Source of the DNA: Capra hircus
Lineage: Eukaryota; Chordata; Mammalia; Artiodactyla; Bovidae
DNA length: 64,000 nt
Reading direction: 5' to 3'
Assembly (NCBI RefSeq): GCF_001704415.2
Contig: NC_030817.1
Coordinates: 31,321,550 to 31,385,549, forward strand
Positions 1 through 10,880 of this stretch are shown here, one piece after another. Below the pieces are notes generated by a model. That model ran no database searches and was not told where the DNA came from. It saw only the letters and a program-made list of their open reading frames with translations. How positions within the stretch are numbered: the first letter of the stretch is position 1; every line of letters begins with the position of its first letter. The position numbers were made by a program, and so were the translations under genes.

Positions 1-22
1 CAGCAGCAGCAGCAGCAGCAGA
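1..22 (+). repeat. (CAG)n run, possible Bov-A2 tail
   Basis: Seven CAG units open the window. Bov-A2 elements elsewhere in the window (ending 4850 and 58070) end in the same AGCAGCAGC run, so this may be the 3' tail of a SINE cut by the window edge. Confidence 0.5.
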
Positions 23-59
23 CATGTAAGAGCTAAGAATATGTAACTGATAATGAAAC

Positions 60-314
60 AAAAAAGAAGATAATAGAAGCAGACCCCCTGGTGATCTGGA
101 TATCGGAGTTAAAGTTTTTAATGACTATTATGAATATATGAAACAAGATGGAGACTTTAAATAGAGAAATGGAATTTATAAAAACAAAATCAAGTAAATT
201 TCCTAGAACTGGAAATTAAAATTCTTAAATTAAAACTTAATTGGCTACATTTTATAGGTCTTTGGACGTAGAAGAAGACAATTAGTGAACTCTGAGAGCT
301 CAATAAGAAATAGT
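60..314 (+). mobile_element. Old L1 (L1M-type) ORF1-like fragment
   Basis: The A-rich sequence resembles a decayed L1 ORF1 coiled-coil part, ending in a 'GTAGAAGAAGACAATTAGTG' match to the L1 'gaagaaagaatcagtgaac' region. It is followed at once by a BovB insertion, after which L1 ORF2-like sequence resumes. The first 22 bases of the window are (CAG)n, like the tail of a Bov-A2 SINE lying just outside. Confidence 0.5.
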
Positions 315-1352
315 CAAAATGTATCACCACAAACTGTGGAAAATTCTTCAAGAGACGGGAATACCAGACCACCTGACCTGCCTCTTGAGAAATCTGTATG
401 CATGTCAAGAAGCAACTGTTAGAACTGGACATGGAACAACAGACTAATTCCAAATCAGGAAAGGAGTATGTCAAGGCTCCGTATTGTCACCCTGTTTATT
501 TAACTTATATGCAGAGTACATCATGCGAAATGCCAGGCTGGATGAAGCACAACCTGAAATCAAGATTGCCAGGAGAAATATCAGTAACCTCAGATATGCA
601 GATGATACCACCCTTATGGCAGAAAGCGAAGAAGAGCCTCTTGATGAAAGTGAAAGAGAAGAGTGAAAAAGCTGACTTAAAACTCAGCATTCAGAAAACT
701 AAGATCATAGCATCTGGTCCCATCACTTCATGGTAAATAAATGGGGAAACAATGGAAAGAGTGAGAGACTTTATTTTGGGGGGCTCCAAAATCACTGCAG
801 ATGGTGACTGCAGCCATGAAATTTAAAAGATGCTTGCTCCTTGGTAGAAAAGCTGTGGCCAATCTAGACAACATATTAATAAGCAGAGACATTGCTGACA
901 AAGGTCCATCTAGTCAAAGCTATGGTTTTTCCATTAGTCATGTATGGATGTAAGAGTTGGAGCATAAAAAAAGTTGAGCGCTGAAGAATTGATGCTTTTG
1001 AAGTGTGGTGTTGGAGAAAACTCTAGAGAGTCCCTCGGACTGCAAGATCAAACCAGTCAATCCTAAAGGAAATCAGTCCTGAATGTTCATTGGAAGCTGA
1101 AACTGAAACTCCAGTACTTTGGCCACCTGATGCAAAGAACTAACTCATTGGCAAAGACTCTAATGCTGGGAAAGATTAAAAGCAAGAGGAAAAGGGGTTG
1201 ACAGAGGATAAGATGGTTGGATGGCAGCACTGACTTGATGGACCTGAGTTTGAGCAAGCTCCAGGAGTTAGTGATGGACAGGGAATCCTGGTGTGCTGCC
1301 GTCCATGGGGTTGCAGAGTTGGACACACCTGAGTGACTGAACTGAACTGAAC
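315..1352 (+). mobile_element. BovB LINE (RTE clade), 3' half, copy 1
   Basis: Degenerate reverse-transcriptase reading frames are visible, including the catalytic [12 protein letters not shown] at about 592-625. The usual 3' end follows, with a CTGAACTGAAC tail at about 1336-1352. Several frameshifts and stops break the frame, so it is dead. It is 5'-truncated within the palm region (start at the HxKLWKIL-equivalent). Confidence 0.88.
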
Positions 1353-1364
1353 ACAACTACCAAT

Positions 1365-1622
1365 ATGAAAATAAACAATAAGGATAGTTAGAACAATTCT
1401 CAAAATCCTCAAAATTACAATAATTACAATCAGTGGACCAAAGAAAAAAACTCTCAATCCCAATTGGAAAACATTTTGAACAATAATATTGACATAATGT
1501 ATCAAAACTTGCAGGATGCAACTGTAGTGTTTAGAGGGTATTTAATACTTTTCAATGAAGTATTAGAAAAGAAGAAAGACTGACAATAATCTAAGCTTTC
1601 ATTTTAAGGAGCTAATAAAGGA
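1365..1622 (+). mobile_element. Old L1 ORF2 fragment
   Basis: This matches the early ORF2 region by eye ('gcaggatgcaactgtagtg', 'ttagaaaagaagaaagactg', 'aatctaagctttcattttaa'). It is the same ancient L1 seen at 2072-2340 and 2456-3370, interrupted by BovB copies. Confidence 0.6.
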
Positions 1623-2071
1623 AGTCAAAGCTGTGGTTTTTCCAGTAGTCACATACAGATGTAGGGGTTGAACCATAAAGAAGACTGAGTGCCAAAGAAT
1701 TAATGCTTTCAAACTCTGGTCTGAAGAAGACTCTTGAGAGTCCCTTAGACAGCAAAGAGATCAAACCAGTCAATCCTAAAGGAAATCAACCCTGAATATT
1801 CATCAGAAGGACTGATGCTGAAGCTGAGGATACAATCCTTTGGCCACCTGCTGAGAAGAACCAGCTCATTGGAAAAGACCCTGTTGTTGGAAAAGATTGA
1901 AGGCAAAAGGAGAAGGAGATGACAGAGGATTAGATGGTTGGATGGCATTACTGACTTGGTGGACATGAGTTGAGCAAACTCCAGGAGATTGTAAAGGACC
2001 AGGATGCTTGGCATGCTGCAGTCCATGGGGTTGGTCGCAAAGTTGGACATAGTTTAATGAATGAACAACAA
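1623..2071 (+). mobile_element. BovB LINE 3' fragment, copy 2
   Basis: It begins at the 'GTCAAAGCTGTGGTTTTTCC' region and runs to the 3' end near 2070. It contains the usual 'CAATCCTAAAGGAAATCAAC' and 'GGTGGACATGAG' landmarks and is inserted in old L1 sequence. Confidence 0.88.
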
Positions 2072-2340
2072 TAAGGAAGAACAAATGAAAGTAAAGTAAG
2101 ATAATGATTATAATAAGAGAATAAAAGAGAGTATATACACAACAGAGAAAAGGCAATAGAGTAAAATTTTATTCTTTAAAACTAATTCATTATATTGAAA
2201 AATCTCCAACAAAATGATCAAGAAAGAGAGAAAAAGCTTAAAATATCATAAATGAGAAAGGAAACATGACTCTGACTCCTCCAGATTATTAAAAAATTTA
2301 AAAATGATATTATGAGCAACATGCCAATAAATTTGACAAT
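2072..2340 (+). mobile_element. Old L1 ORF2 fragment (continuation)
   Basis: A-rich decayed ORF2 sequence, continuing the L1 segment before the BovB insertion and continued again after 2456. Confidence 0.55.
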
Positions 2341-2455
2341 ATTTTTTTTTAGTTTTCTGAATGTTGAATTTTATTTTTTTATTTATTTTTTTTGCATATA
2401 ATTTATTTTTATTTTTTTAATTTTAAAATCTTTAATTCTTACATGCGTAAGACAA
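2341..2455 (-). mobile_element. Ruminant L1 3'-UTR end, antisense
   Basis: A T-rich stretch starting with a poly-T run (antisense poly-A tail). It carries the typical ruminant L1 3'-UTR string 'TTTTAAAATCTTTAATTCTT' followed by ACATGCG. The older L1 resumes on both sides, so this is a nested, heavily 5'-truncated young insertion. Confidence 0.7.
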
Positions 2456-3372
2456 TATATTTTAAATGGATAAATTAATCTGGAAAAAACTGACCAAAAT
2501 TGTTATAAGCAGAAATTTAAAAATCAGAATAATCCTACACTATTAAAGAAATCTGTAATTAAAGATCATCTCACAAATAAAACTCCAGGTCCAAATGGGT
2601 TCCCTGGTGAATTCTTACAAACATTCCGAAATGAAATAATACCATCGTACATAAACTCCTTTGGAAAATATTAGAGGGATTAACACTTTCCAACTCTTTC
2701 GTGTCACCAGTTTAACCCTAATGCAAAAACTTAAGAAAATATTATAAGAGAAGAAAGAAGAGGATAATATCCCTCATGAATATAGATAATAAAATTCTGC
2801 ACAAAGTATTAACAAATTGAATCCAAATTAGAGCAACAGTATATAAAAAGAATATCACATCAGGGCTACATGAAGTTTATTCTAGGAATGCAAGTTTGCT
2901 CTAACACTCAAAATTCAATCCATGTAATGTATATATTAATAAAATTAAGGGAAAGCCCATGTGATCATCTCACTAGGCTCAGTAAAAGCATTTGATAAAA
3001 TTCAGTATCTATTCATGACAAAAATTCTCAGAAAATTGGTACCAGAGGGAATTTTCTTATTCTGATAATGGATAGCTAAAAAGTTCACAGCTTGCATCAT
3101 ATTTAATGGTGGAATTTTGAGCACATTTTCCCCCTTAATTAAAAAAAAAGACAGGATAGTCCCTGTTAACCACCTCTACTAAACATTATACTAGAAGACC
3201 TAGCCAATGCAGTAAGTTAAGGTAAAGAAATGAAATATAAAGATTGGAAAGGAAGAGATAACACCATCTTTATTCAGAGAAGATATTCTTATGTATGGAT
3301 AAAATTCAAAAGAATCTACAAATAAAATTAATAAGTAAATCTAGCAAGGTCACTATTATAAAAATTAATTAA
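2456..3372 (+). mobile_element. Old L1 ORF2 fragment (reverse transcriptase part)
   Basis: Recognisable decayed L1 landmarks: 'CCAGGTCCAAATGGGTTCCC', 'TTGATAAAATTCAGTATC', 'AATGGTGGAATTTTGAGCAC' and 'ACTAGAAGACCTAGCCAATG'. Many stops; not coding. Confidence 0.75.
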
Positions 3373-4264
3373 TCTGGTATAGCGTCTCCTCTTTCTACTT
3401 AGAACATTTCTGTGTCAGTATGTTTTAGGACTTTTTTTTTAAAAACATCCCTTTGCTAGATCTTTTTCATCCATCATGAGAGCTTTCATCTTTTTTTAGC
3501 TGGCATTATTTAGATATATTTAGAAGCATTTTAATACTTTATTTTGTGCTCTCAATTTACTAGTTATTTTCTTTGCTTCTCATTTTTCCTCTGCCTAATT
3601 TCTGTTTGATTGAATTAATTACCTTGCTTGTAAAATTTATTCTTGTAGATGTTTTCTAATTTTTGTTTTTTAGTGGAGACCATTAAATATTTAGCATATA
3701 AATATGACATTTTCATAGTCTAAATATCTCTATCCTCCTCCGGAACAATACTAGGATCTTAGAATGCACTTGCTCTTATCACTGCTTTCGACCTATGTTC
3801 TATTTTGTCTACTGTTTTACTTTCATCTTTCACTTATAACCCTTTCATTAAGTTAGCCATTCCTGGTCTTTATGCTCAGCATTCTTTCATGCATGTCACT
3901 TTTACCTTTTAACTGAATTTAGATTCAGTTTTATTCTTTCTGGAGTACTGTTTTTGGTATATTTTTCTGCAGAGTCTGCCATTAGGAAATTCTCTCATTT
4001 CTTATTTTTTTGAAAATGCCTGTATTAGTCTTTCTGTGTATATAATTCTAGATGATGGCTATTCTCCTTCACCACTTTGAGAATATTATTTCATTGTCTT
4101 CTAGCTTATATTAATGAAAAGATTGCTGTTCATCTCATTTGTCTGTTATTTATATCTGCTTTTAAAATTTCTCCTTTGTTTTGATGCCCTGCAATTTCAC
4201 TGTGATGTGAGTCAAGGTATGGATTTCTTACTTGTCTTGCTTAGGGCTAGAATTTATGTCTTTT
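3373..4264 (-). mobile_element. Old L1/HAL1-like 3' region, antisense
   Basis: A T-rich stretch resembling the antisense of old L1 3' sequences ('ATTGTCTTCTAGCTTATATT', 'TTTCACTGTGATGTGAGTCA', 'AATTCTGGA ... CTTCTCAGCCATATTTGAAT'). It resumes at 6080 after a BovB insertion with matching target-site duplications. The family is not certain. Confidence 0.5.
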
Positions 4265-6079
4265 GTCAATTCTGGATAACTGGATAACCATGAGGGTGTG
4301 GCCACTCATCTAGAGCCAGACATCCTGGACTGTGAAGTCAAGTGGGCCTTAGGAAACACTACTACGAACAAAGCTAGTGGAGGTGATGGAATTCCAGCTG
4401 AGCTATTTCAGATCCCAAAACATGATGCTGTTAAAGTGCTGCACTCAATGTGCCAGCAAATTTGGAAAACTCAGTAAGTAGCCAAAGGACTGGAAAAGGT
4501 CAGTTTTCATTCCAATCCCAAAGAAGGACAATGCCAAAGAATGTTCTAACTACCACACAATTGTGGTCATTTCATATGCTAGCTAGAGAATGTCAACCCA
4601 CTCTAATATTCCTGCCTGGCAAATCCCGTGGACGGAGGAGCCTGGTAGGCTGCAGTCCATGGGGTCGCGAGGAGTCAGATATGACTGAGCAACTTCCCTT
4701 TCACTTTTCACTTTCGTGCATTGGAGAAGGAAATGGCAACCCACTTCAGTGTTCTTGCCTGGAGAATCCCAGGGACGGGGGAGCCTGGTGGGCTGCTGTC
4801 TATGGGGTTGCACAGAGTCGGACATGACTGAAGCGACTTAGCAGCAGCAAGATTTTACTAAAAATCCTTCAAGCTAGGCTTCAGCAATATGTGAACCAAG
4901 AACTTCCAGATGTACAAGCTAGATTTAGAAAAGGAAGAGGAACCATCGATCAAATTGCCAACATCCATTGGATCATAGAAAAAGCAAGAGAATTCCAGAA
5001 AAACATCTGCTTCGATGACTATGCTAAAGCCTTTGACTGTGTGAATCAACAAACTGTGGACAAAAGAGATGGGAATAACAGGTCACTTTACCTGCCTCCT
5101 GAGAAACCTGTATGCAGGTCAAGAAGCAACAGAACTGGACATGGAACAATGGACTGGTTCAAAATTGGGAAAGGAGTGTGACAAGGCTATATATTGTCAC
5201 CCTGCTTATTAAACTGCTGTACAGAGTACATCTTGTGAAATGCCAGGCTGGATGAATCACAAGCTGAAATCAAGATTGCTGAAAGAAATAACAACCTCAG
5301 ATATGCAGATGATACCACCCTATAGAGGTGAAAAGGAACTTAAGAGCCTCTTAAAGAGAGTGAAAGAAGAGAGTGAGAAGTCTGGCTTGAAAATCAGCAT
5401 TCAAAAAACTAAGATCATGGTATCTGGTCCCATCACTTCATGGCAAATAGAACAGGAAAAAGTGGAAACAGTGACAGACTTATTTTCTTGGGCTCCAAAA
5501 TCACTGCAGACAGTGACTGCAGCCATTAAATTAAAAGACACTTGCTCCTTGGAAGGAAAGCTATGACAAACCTGAGCAGGATATTTAAACGCAAAGACAT
5601 CACATTGCCAACAAAGGTCCATATAGTCAAAGGTATGATTTTTCCAGCAGTCATATGTGAGAATTGGACCATAAAAAAAGTTGAGTGCCGAACAATTGAT
5701 GCTTTTGAATTGTAGTGTTGGAGACTCTTGAGAGTCCCTTGGACTACAAGGAGATCAAACCAATTCTAAAGGAAACCAACCCTGAATACCCTAAATATTC
5801 ACTGGAAGGACTGATGCTGACATTAAAGCTCCAGTACGTTGGCCACCTAATGAGAAGGGCTGACTCATTGGAAAAGACCTTGATGCTGGAAATGATTGAA
5901 GGCAAAAGGAGCAGGAGGCAAGAGAGGATAAGATAGATAGCATCACTGATTCAATGGACATGAATTTGAGCAAACTCCAGGAGATAGTAAAGGACAAGGA
6001 AGTCTAGTGTGCTGCAGTTCATGATGTTGCAAAGAGTCAGACATGACTTAGTGACTGCACAGCAACAGTCGATTCTGGA
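4265..6079 (+). mobile_element. BovB LINE copy 3 with target-site duplication
   Basis: A 5'-truncated BovB of about 1.5 kb (net of a nested SINE) starts at the 'CTAGAGCCAGACATCCTGGA' region and runs to the 3' end near 6067. Flanks read GTCAATTCTGGA (4265-4276) and GTCGATTCTGGA (6068-6079): a 12-base duplication with one mismatch. RT motifs are visible ('ATTTAGAAAAGGAAGAGG', then the TATGCAGATGAT YADD codons at about 5301) but many stops interrupt the frame. A Bov-A2 SINE is nested at about 4583-4850. Confidence 0.88.
4583..4850 (+). mobile_element. Bov-A2 SINE nested in BovB
   Basis: Two tandem Bov-A units: the first with 'CGTGGACGGAGGAGCCTGG', the second with 'GGGACGGGGGAGCCTGG'. They are joined by 'CTTTCGTGCATTGGAGAAGG' and end in AGCAGCAGCA. 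BovB consensus-like sequence continues on both sides, so the SINE inserted after the BovB. Confidence 0.88.
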
Positions 6080-6094
6080 AACTTCTCAGCCATA

Positions 6095-6530
6095 TTTGAA
6101 TAAATTATGCCACTTCCCATGTTACTCCTCTGCTTAAAATCCTGCTGGGTCTCCCTCATCTATTGACAGTATTACTACTCAGGGCTGTCACAGTCTGGCC
6201 TCTACACATTTCTGAAATTAAGTTTCCACTTCTGTCTTCCAGGAAAGCCCATCACTCAAACTGCTGATACATTTCTTACTCATAACTTAGCTTAATTGTC
6301 ACCTATTCTCTGAAGCCTTTCCTGAAACCTCTGCCCCTAAGAACTCTGTGTACCCCTGGTTTCCTGTTCACACAATCCACTGATTGCATTTATCTATTTA
6401 TATGTAAATTTTCCCCCAATAAACTCAAGTCCCAGTGGGCAGTTCCCTTTGTATTTACAGAGACAGGCACTTAGTGTGGGCTCGATAAACAGTTGTAGAC
6501 TGAGTGAATGAATGAATAAAGAAAATGAAA
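6095..6530 (+). mobile_element. L2 LINE 3' end
   Basis: Decayed L2 landmarks: 'CTCCTCTGCTTAAAATCCTG', 'TCTGAAGCCTTTCCTGAAAC', and the 3' signature 'CAGTGGGCAGTTCC' with 'GGGCTCGATAAACAG', ending in GAATGAATGAATAAA. Confidence 0.75.
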
Positions 6531-7019
6531 GTAAATACTGTCTACCTCATAGGGATCTTGTAACAACTAAATATCAGTGCATACCACAAGATAAAGCACC
6601 TGGAAAATAACAACTGCTAATCTCTTGTTTGAATTGAAGACAATTCATGCAGTGTTTTGGTACAGTGGGTTATGTACCAAATTGGTTTTTCCTTTAAATT
6701 TCCTTATTCCATATGGCATAGAACAGAGTTCTTAGTGTTCTTTGATTATAATGAAGTACTTTTTTGGTTTTGTGCCTTTTCTTCCAATTGCTGTACTTCT
6801 GAGCCTAAAAAAACCAGAGAGTTCTATGAGAATGCTTGATATAGTTTACTAGCTGTTACATTCTGTTCTGAAAATTGAGTTCATCTGTGAACACTCTTCC
6901 CCCATACATGTTAGTGGCTTTCTCCTTTCTTCCATTAGGTGTCTACTCTAATTTTACCATGAGTTAGGCCTGCATAGACTCTCATTATAAAATAGCAAAT
7001 GTCCACCCACATCCTTTTC
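6531..7019. other. Non-coding, nothing recognised
   Basis: AT-rich sequence without a convincing exon, clear repeat or motif. Confidence 0.5.
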
Positions 7020-7222
7020 TATCCTCTTTTACCTGCTTTATTTTCCCCAGTACACTCCTCCACAAGTGAAATATATACAGTATTTACCTCTTTTATTATT
7101 TTCTGCTCCTCCCATACACCCTGGCATATAACTTCTTAAGGGCAGGAACTTTGCTTTATGCTTAGAGCAGTATCTGGAATAAAGTAGCTGCTTGGTATGT
7201 ATTCCTTAAATAAGTGTATCAA
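7020..7222 (+). mobile_element. L2 LINE 3' end
   Basis: The 3' signature 'CTTCTTAAGGGCAGGAACTT ... GAATAAAGTAGCTGCTTGGT' is the usual L2 terminus. It is shorter and more decayed than the copy at 6.1 kb. Confidence 0.6.
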
Positions 7223-9320
7223 TGCAGGTGCCATTGAGTCTCATCAGTATAAATCCTGATGCTATAGTAGACAAACACCATACGACCACTCTGGACATGG
7301 TAGCCTTCAACATTCATCTAGATCTGGGATGACATTACAAAACTTGGCTCCTTTGCTTTTCCATATAACAGACTAATGCACGATTTCATCCTGAAAACTA
7401 AAGAAATCACTTCCCTTCCTGGCAGTACCTAAAGCGAGCTCTAAGCTGGCTGCATACAAAGCCCGTCTGTTCTCTCCTGGTTTAAAGACAGAGGCAGTTC
7501 CTGCCCACTTTCAGCAAGCTTTATTTTGCTTTCTGTTTTCTTTCACTGCTAAAGGACAATTTACATATCTTTTCTACCCATTCTATCGTTTTGACCTTGC
7601 CAAGAGCTTTCAATTAATACTTTGTGTGCACTTGTGCAAAGAAAGCACCCATTTGCAATGTCTATGGGAAACAAATTCTTATTACTTCATAGAAACAAAC
7701 GTCTAAATGTGTAATTCATGTGTATATTATGAGAGAGGTTCAGAGATGATACATGACTGGTTGAAAGCCACAGAACTAAAGTTTGTAACACAATTAGATC
7801 TAACACCCACATCCTTGTCAAGTTTGTGTTCTTCTGCCTGATTTTCCTTTAATATGATCATTTTTGCTTCTCCTAAGCACCTGGGCATTAATAGAAAACC
7901 CTCAATTCTTACTAGTGTGTATCTCTCTCGGTGACATCAGACATCTTACCTCCTCAATCTTCAGCTGTCAAACTGTTGTATTGATTTTTCAGGTGCCATC
8001 AAGCTTCTCTTTCCAAATTTAGCATGACTGAAAAGAATGTGGTCTTTCAGCTAAGCTGACATTCCAAGGTCAGCTTTGTGGCCAGCGAAAACTCATGGCC
8101 TAAGGATTCTGACACAGCTAGCCGACACCTGAGGGAGAGCTTGCCTCTGCCTACTCGTCCTTGCTAGGGACATACTGCCCCCACCTTGCTGCTCAGTACT
8201 GACTGTCAGAGCCCACACTGGCTCCAGTAATGTGACTGTGAACACTCTCCGCTCAAGATACCTGGGGCACCTTTTGTGTTAAGGCTAATGCCTGGGGCTA
8301 TCATTGGACAAGCAGTGCCTCCTAGTGGCCAAGGCTCCAAAGGTTTCCAGATGAAAAGTGGCCAGGACACCCACCTGGCGACCCTTTCTCTCTCCTTCTG
8401 AGTCTTGTCCCTACCTTTTTGCAGTGTGTCCAGCTCCACATCATGCAATGAGAATTCATCATCAGGTCCCAGTCTTTTCAGTATTTTGCTGACTGAATTC
8501 CCAATCATGACCATGATGATGAAAAAATTGTGGGAGGACAGTAGGAAGTATAAATATAACAAAGTCACTAACACCTCCAGAGCAAGTCAGTTTGAAAAGT
8601 GCTTTGTAATCATGTGGTCACTGTTCCTCCTTCTCATCAGCCAAATGGGAGCTCTGACAGCCCCACTCTTATAGGAGACTTATGATGCCCAGAAGTGCCA
8701 AATCATCCTGCTGAAGTCATTCTTCTTAAACTTCCTTAATAATTCCAGATGTGTTACAGAGATATGCAGAGGCTTAGCTGGTTTCTCTGGAAGCTTTTAT
8801 TCTAAAAGGAACATGCATGATTCTAAGGATCATATTTTAAAGTGTATATGCTTCATAAAATGAAAGGTAAATCATTTCCAGAAGCGTAACCTTGAGATTA
8901 GGTCCTTAGGCTCTTGCTGGCACAGCATGTACAAATGCATATTTGGGTCTGGGAAGGAATGTATCTGGGAGCTGCAGAGGAATTATGGAGGCTCCACTTC
9001 TCCATGAGGGAGAGAAATTCTATACAATGGATAAGGCCATGCTACAACAAATGGAAGTGGGAACTCTTCCTTCTATAAACCCCTTTGGTCTCCAAGGCAT
9101 CTTTGTCCTCATGCTATGTCTTGTCTCCTCGAGGGTCCCTTCTACCAAGACTTTCCCCAGAAAATGCCTAAATTCCAGTCATTTCTCTGTGCTATTTCTA
9201 CCTTTTCCTTATCAAAACATACCTATCCCCTGTCCATTCTCTCAACTGCCTTGGAAAGTAATCTGATAAAGCATGTCATGCTAAAATTTGAATAGTAGGT
9301 CACCACCCATTGCTGACAAA
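7223..9320. other. Mostly unique non-coding sequence upstream of RTN1-C
   Basis: No confident exon. A short MIR-like tract may lie near 7720-7810. A 122-codon open frame lies on the minus strand at 8206-8574 and is discussed as a finding. Its frame ends in codons for VELDTLQK followed by GGTAGGG, which could be a donor site, but I recognise no protein. Confidence 0.5.
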
Positions 9321-9323
9321 AGT

Positions 9324-9772
9324 CTGTATGGTCAAAGCTATGGTTTTTCCAGTATTCATGTACAGATGTGAGAGTTGGACCATGAAGAAGGCTGAGCAAA
9401 AACAATTGATGCTTTTGAACTGTGGAGTTGGAGAAGACTCTTGAGAGTCTTTTGGACAGCAAGGAGATCAAAGCAGTCAATCCTAAAGGAAATCAGTCCT
9501 GAATATTCATTGCAAGGACTGGTGCTGAAGCTGAAGCTTGAATAGTTTGGCCACCTGATGCAAAGAGCTGACTCACTGGAAAAGACCCTGATGCTGGTAA
9601 AGATTGAAGGCAGGAGGAGAAGGGGGTAACAGAAGATGAGATCGTTGAATGGCATCACTGATTCATTGGCCATAAGTTTGAGCAAACACTGGGAGATAGT
9701 GAAGGACAGGGAAGCCTGGTATGCAGCAGTCCATGGGGTCACAAAGAGTCAGACAAAACTGAGTAACTGAAC
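9324..9772 (+). mobile_element. BovB LINE 3' fragment, copy 4
   Basis: It begins at 'GTATGGTCAAAGCTATGG' and ends in 'GAGTAACTGAACACC'. It carries the standard BovB 3' landmarks and is non-coding because of frameshifts. Confidence 0.88.
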
Positions 9773-10475
9773 ACCACCACATTGTTCTGCTCCTCCCACT
9801 GACATTCACATTGTAAGTGGGGACACCTGAAGCCCTTGAATCACTGGGCTTGGAAATCAACTTTACCTCCTGAATTAAACACACCACTCACATCCATCAT
9901 CCCCTAACATTCAATCCCAAATAGGATGTTGTTGAGGAACAGGCCCTTTGCTTCCCGAGCTCTCTTTCGATGTCCCCACAACTGATCACTCTTGGTGTGT
10001 CTCTATAGTGACTACTCCGTGTGCCAGAGTCCAGAGGCTTTGATCCCGACCTACTGGCAGCACATTCAGATATTGTCGAAAATTCATTCAACCCACAAAC
10101 AGAGCTGAGAAGAGACACTAAACCTTCAGTGTTTCTTTGCAATGATTGCGGCTTGCCAGGGAAGGTTTCGGAGAGCCATGGGCTGTTCCAAAAGAGGGAA
10201 AGACTCTGGCAATTGTCTGGAAGATGTCAAGCAGTTAGTGTGGCCAGAATGTAAAAAACTGGAGGCTGGGTGGGGGGAGGTGAATGAGCGTTGGACACTA
10301 AGGGGATATGATGCTGAAAGCCTGAGGTTTGTACTGCCATCATCAAGTTCTTGGGTTTCTAAGACATTTCTAGAAAATGCACCATGCCAGTAAGACCCCA
10401 AAACAGCCCGCGTGTTCTGCTGTCATTCCTACCCTTGGCTCTTTCTCCTCCTTCTCTCAAACCTCCCACCCCTGG
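9773..10475. other. Proximal upstream region of RTN1-C, no repeat recognised
   Basis: Moderate GC and no clear repeat; possible proximal regulatory sequence before the CpG island. Short open frames on both strands have no family resemblance. Confidence 0.45.
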
Positions 10476-10880
10476 TCAGCTTTTCCGCCTCCCGGGTGCG
10501 ACTGGTTTTAAACATCTCCAGGGCAGCGAGCCTCTGCTCTGAAGTCTAGCGGCACCCGCATCATCCGCATCACCGGGCGCGCAGGCTGATCCGCACCGGG
10601 CGCGCAGGCTGATCCGCACCGCGCGGCGCTGATTCGCTGCCGCGGAGACTGCGGCGCCCGCGACGCGCCCGCCCCTCGCGGTGCACGCCGGCTGGTGCAG
10701 CCTCAGTCTGTCTGCAGCCGCGGCCACCGGGAGCAGCGCTGCAGCCGGGGCACCGACGCCTGAGTGCCCGCTCAGCGCCCGCGAGGATAGCAACGGCGAG
10801 CCCTCAAAGCGCGCACGATGCAGGCCACCGCCGATTCCACCAAGATGGATTGTGTTTGGAGCAACTGGAAAAGTCAGGGT
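10476..10880 (+). promoter_or_regulatory. RTN1: CpG-island promoter and 5' UTR of RTN1-C
   Basis: This is the only strongly CpG-dense stretch in the first half of the window and it runs into the RTN1-C start codon. I see no TATA box, which is usual for CpG-island promoters. A GC-box-like CGCCCGCCCC lies at 10666-10675. No ATG occurs between about 10640 and the start codon at 10818, so the likely leader has no upstream ORF. A 23-base tandem repeat lies at 10571-10616. The transcription start was not determined; 10.6-10.75 kb is an inference. Confidence 0.8.
10818..10878 (+). CDS. RTN1: RTN1-C coding exon 1 (isoform-specific)
   Basis: It encodes the 20-residue RTN1-C N-terminus and the first base of codon 21. 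The ATG has A at -3 and C at +4, an adequate Kozak context. The donor is CAGG/GTATTC. It replaces the long N-terminal exons of RTN1-A and RTN1-B. A second in-frame ATG (M10) lies 27 bases downstream. Confidence 0.95.

Noticed and set aside
1..10475. Upstream exons of the long RTN1 isoforms
   Set aside because: No segment here resembles the long acidic RTN1-A/B N-terminal exon. These must lie further upstream.
10476..10793. 105-codon minus-strand frame in the CpG island
   Set aside because: A GC-rich promoter with few stops; alanine/arginine-rich translation typical of CpG-island shadows. The real coding exon is on the plus strand at 10818.
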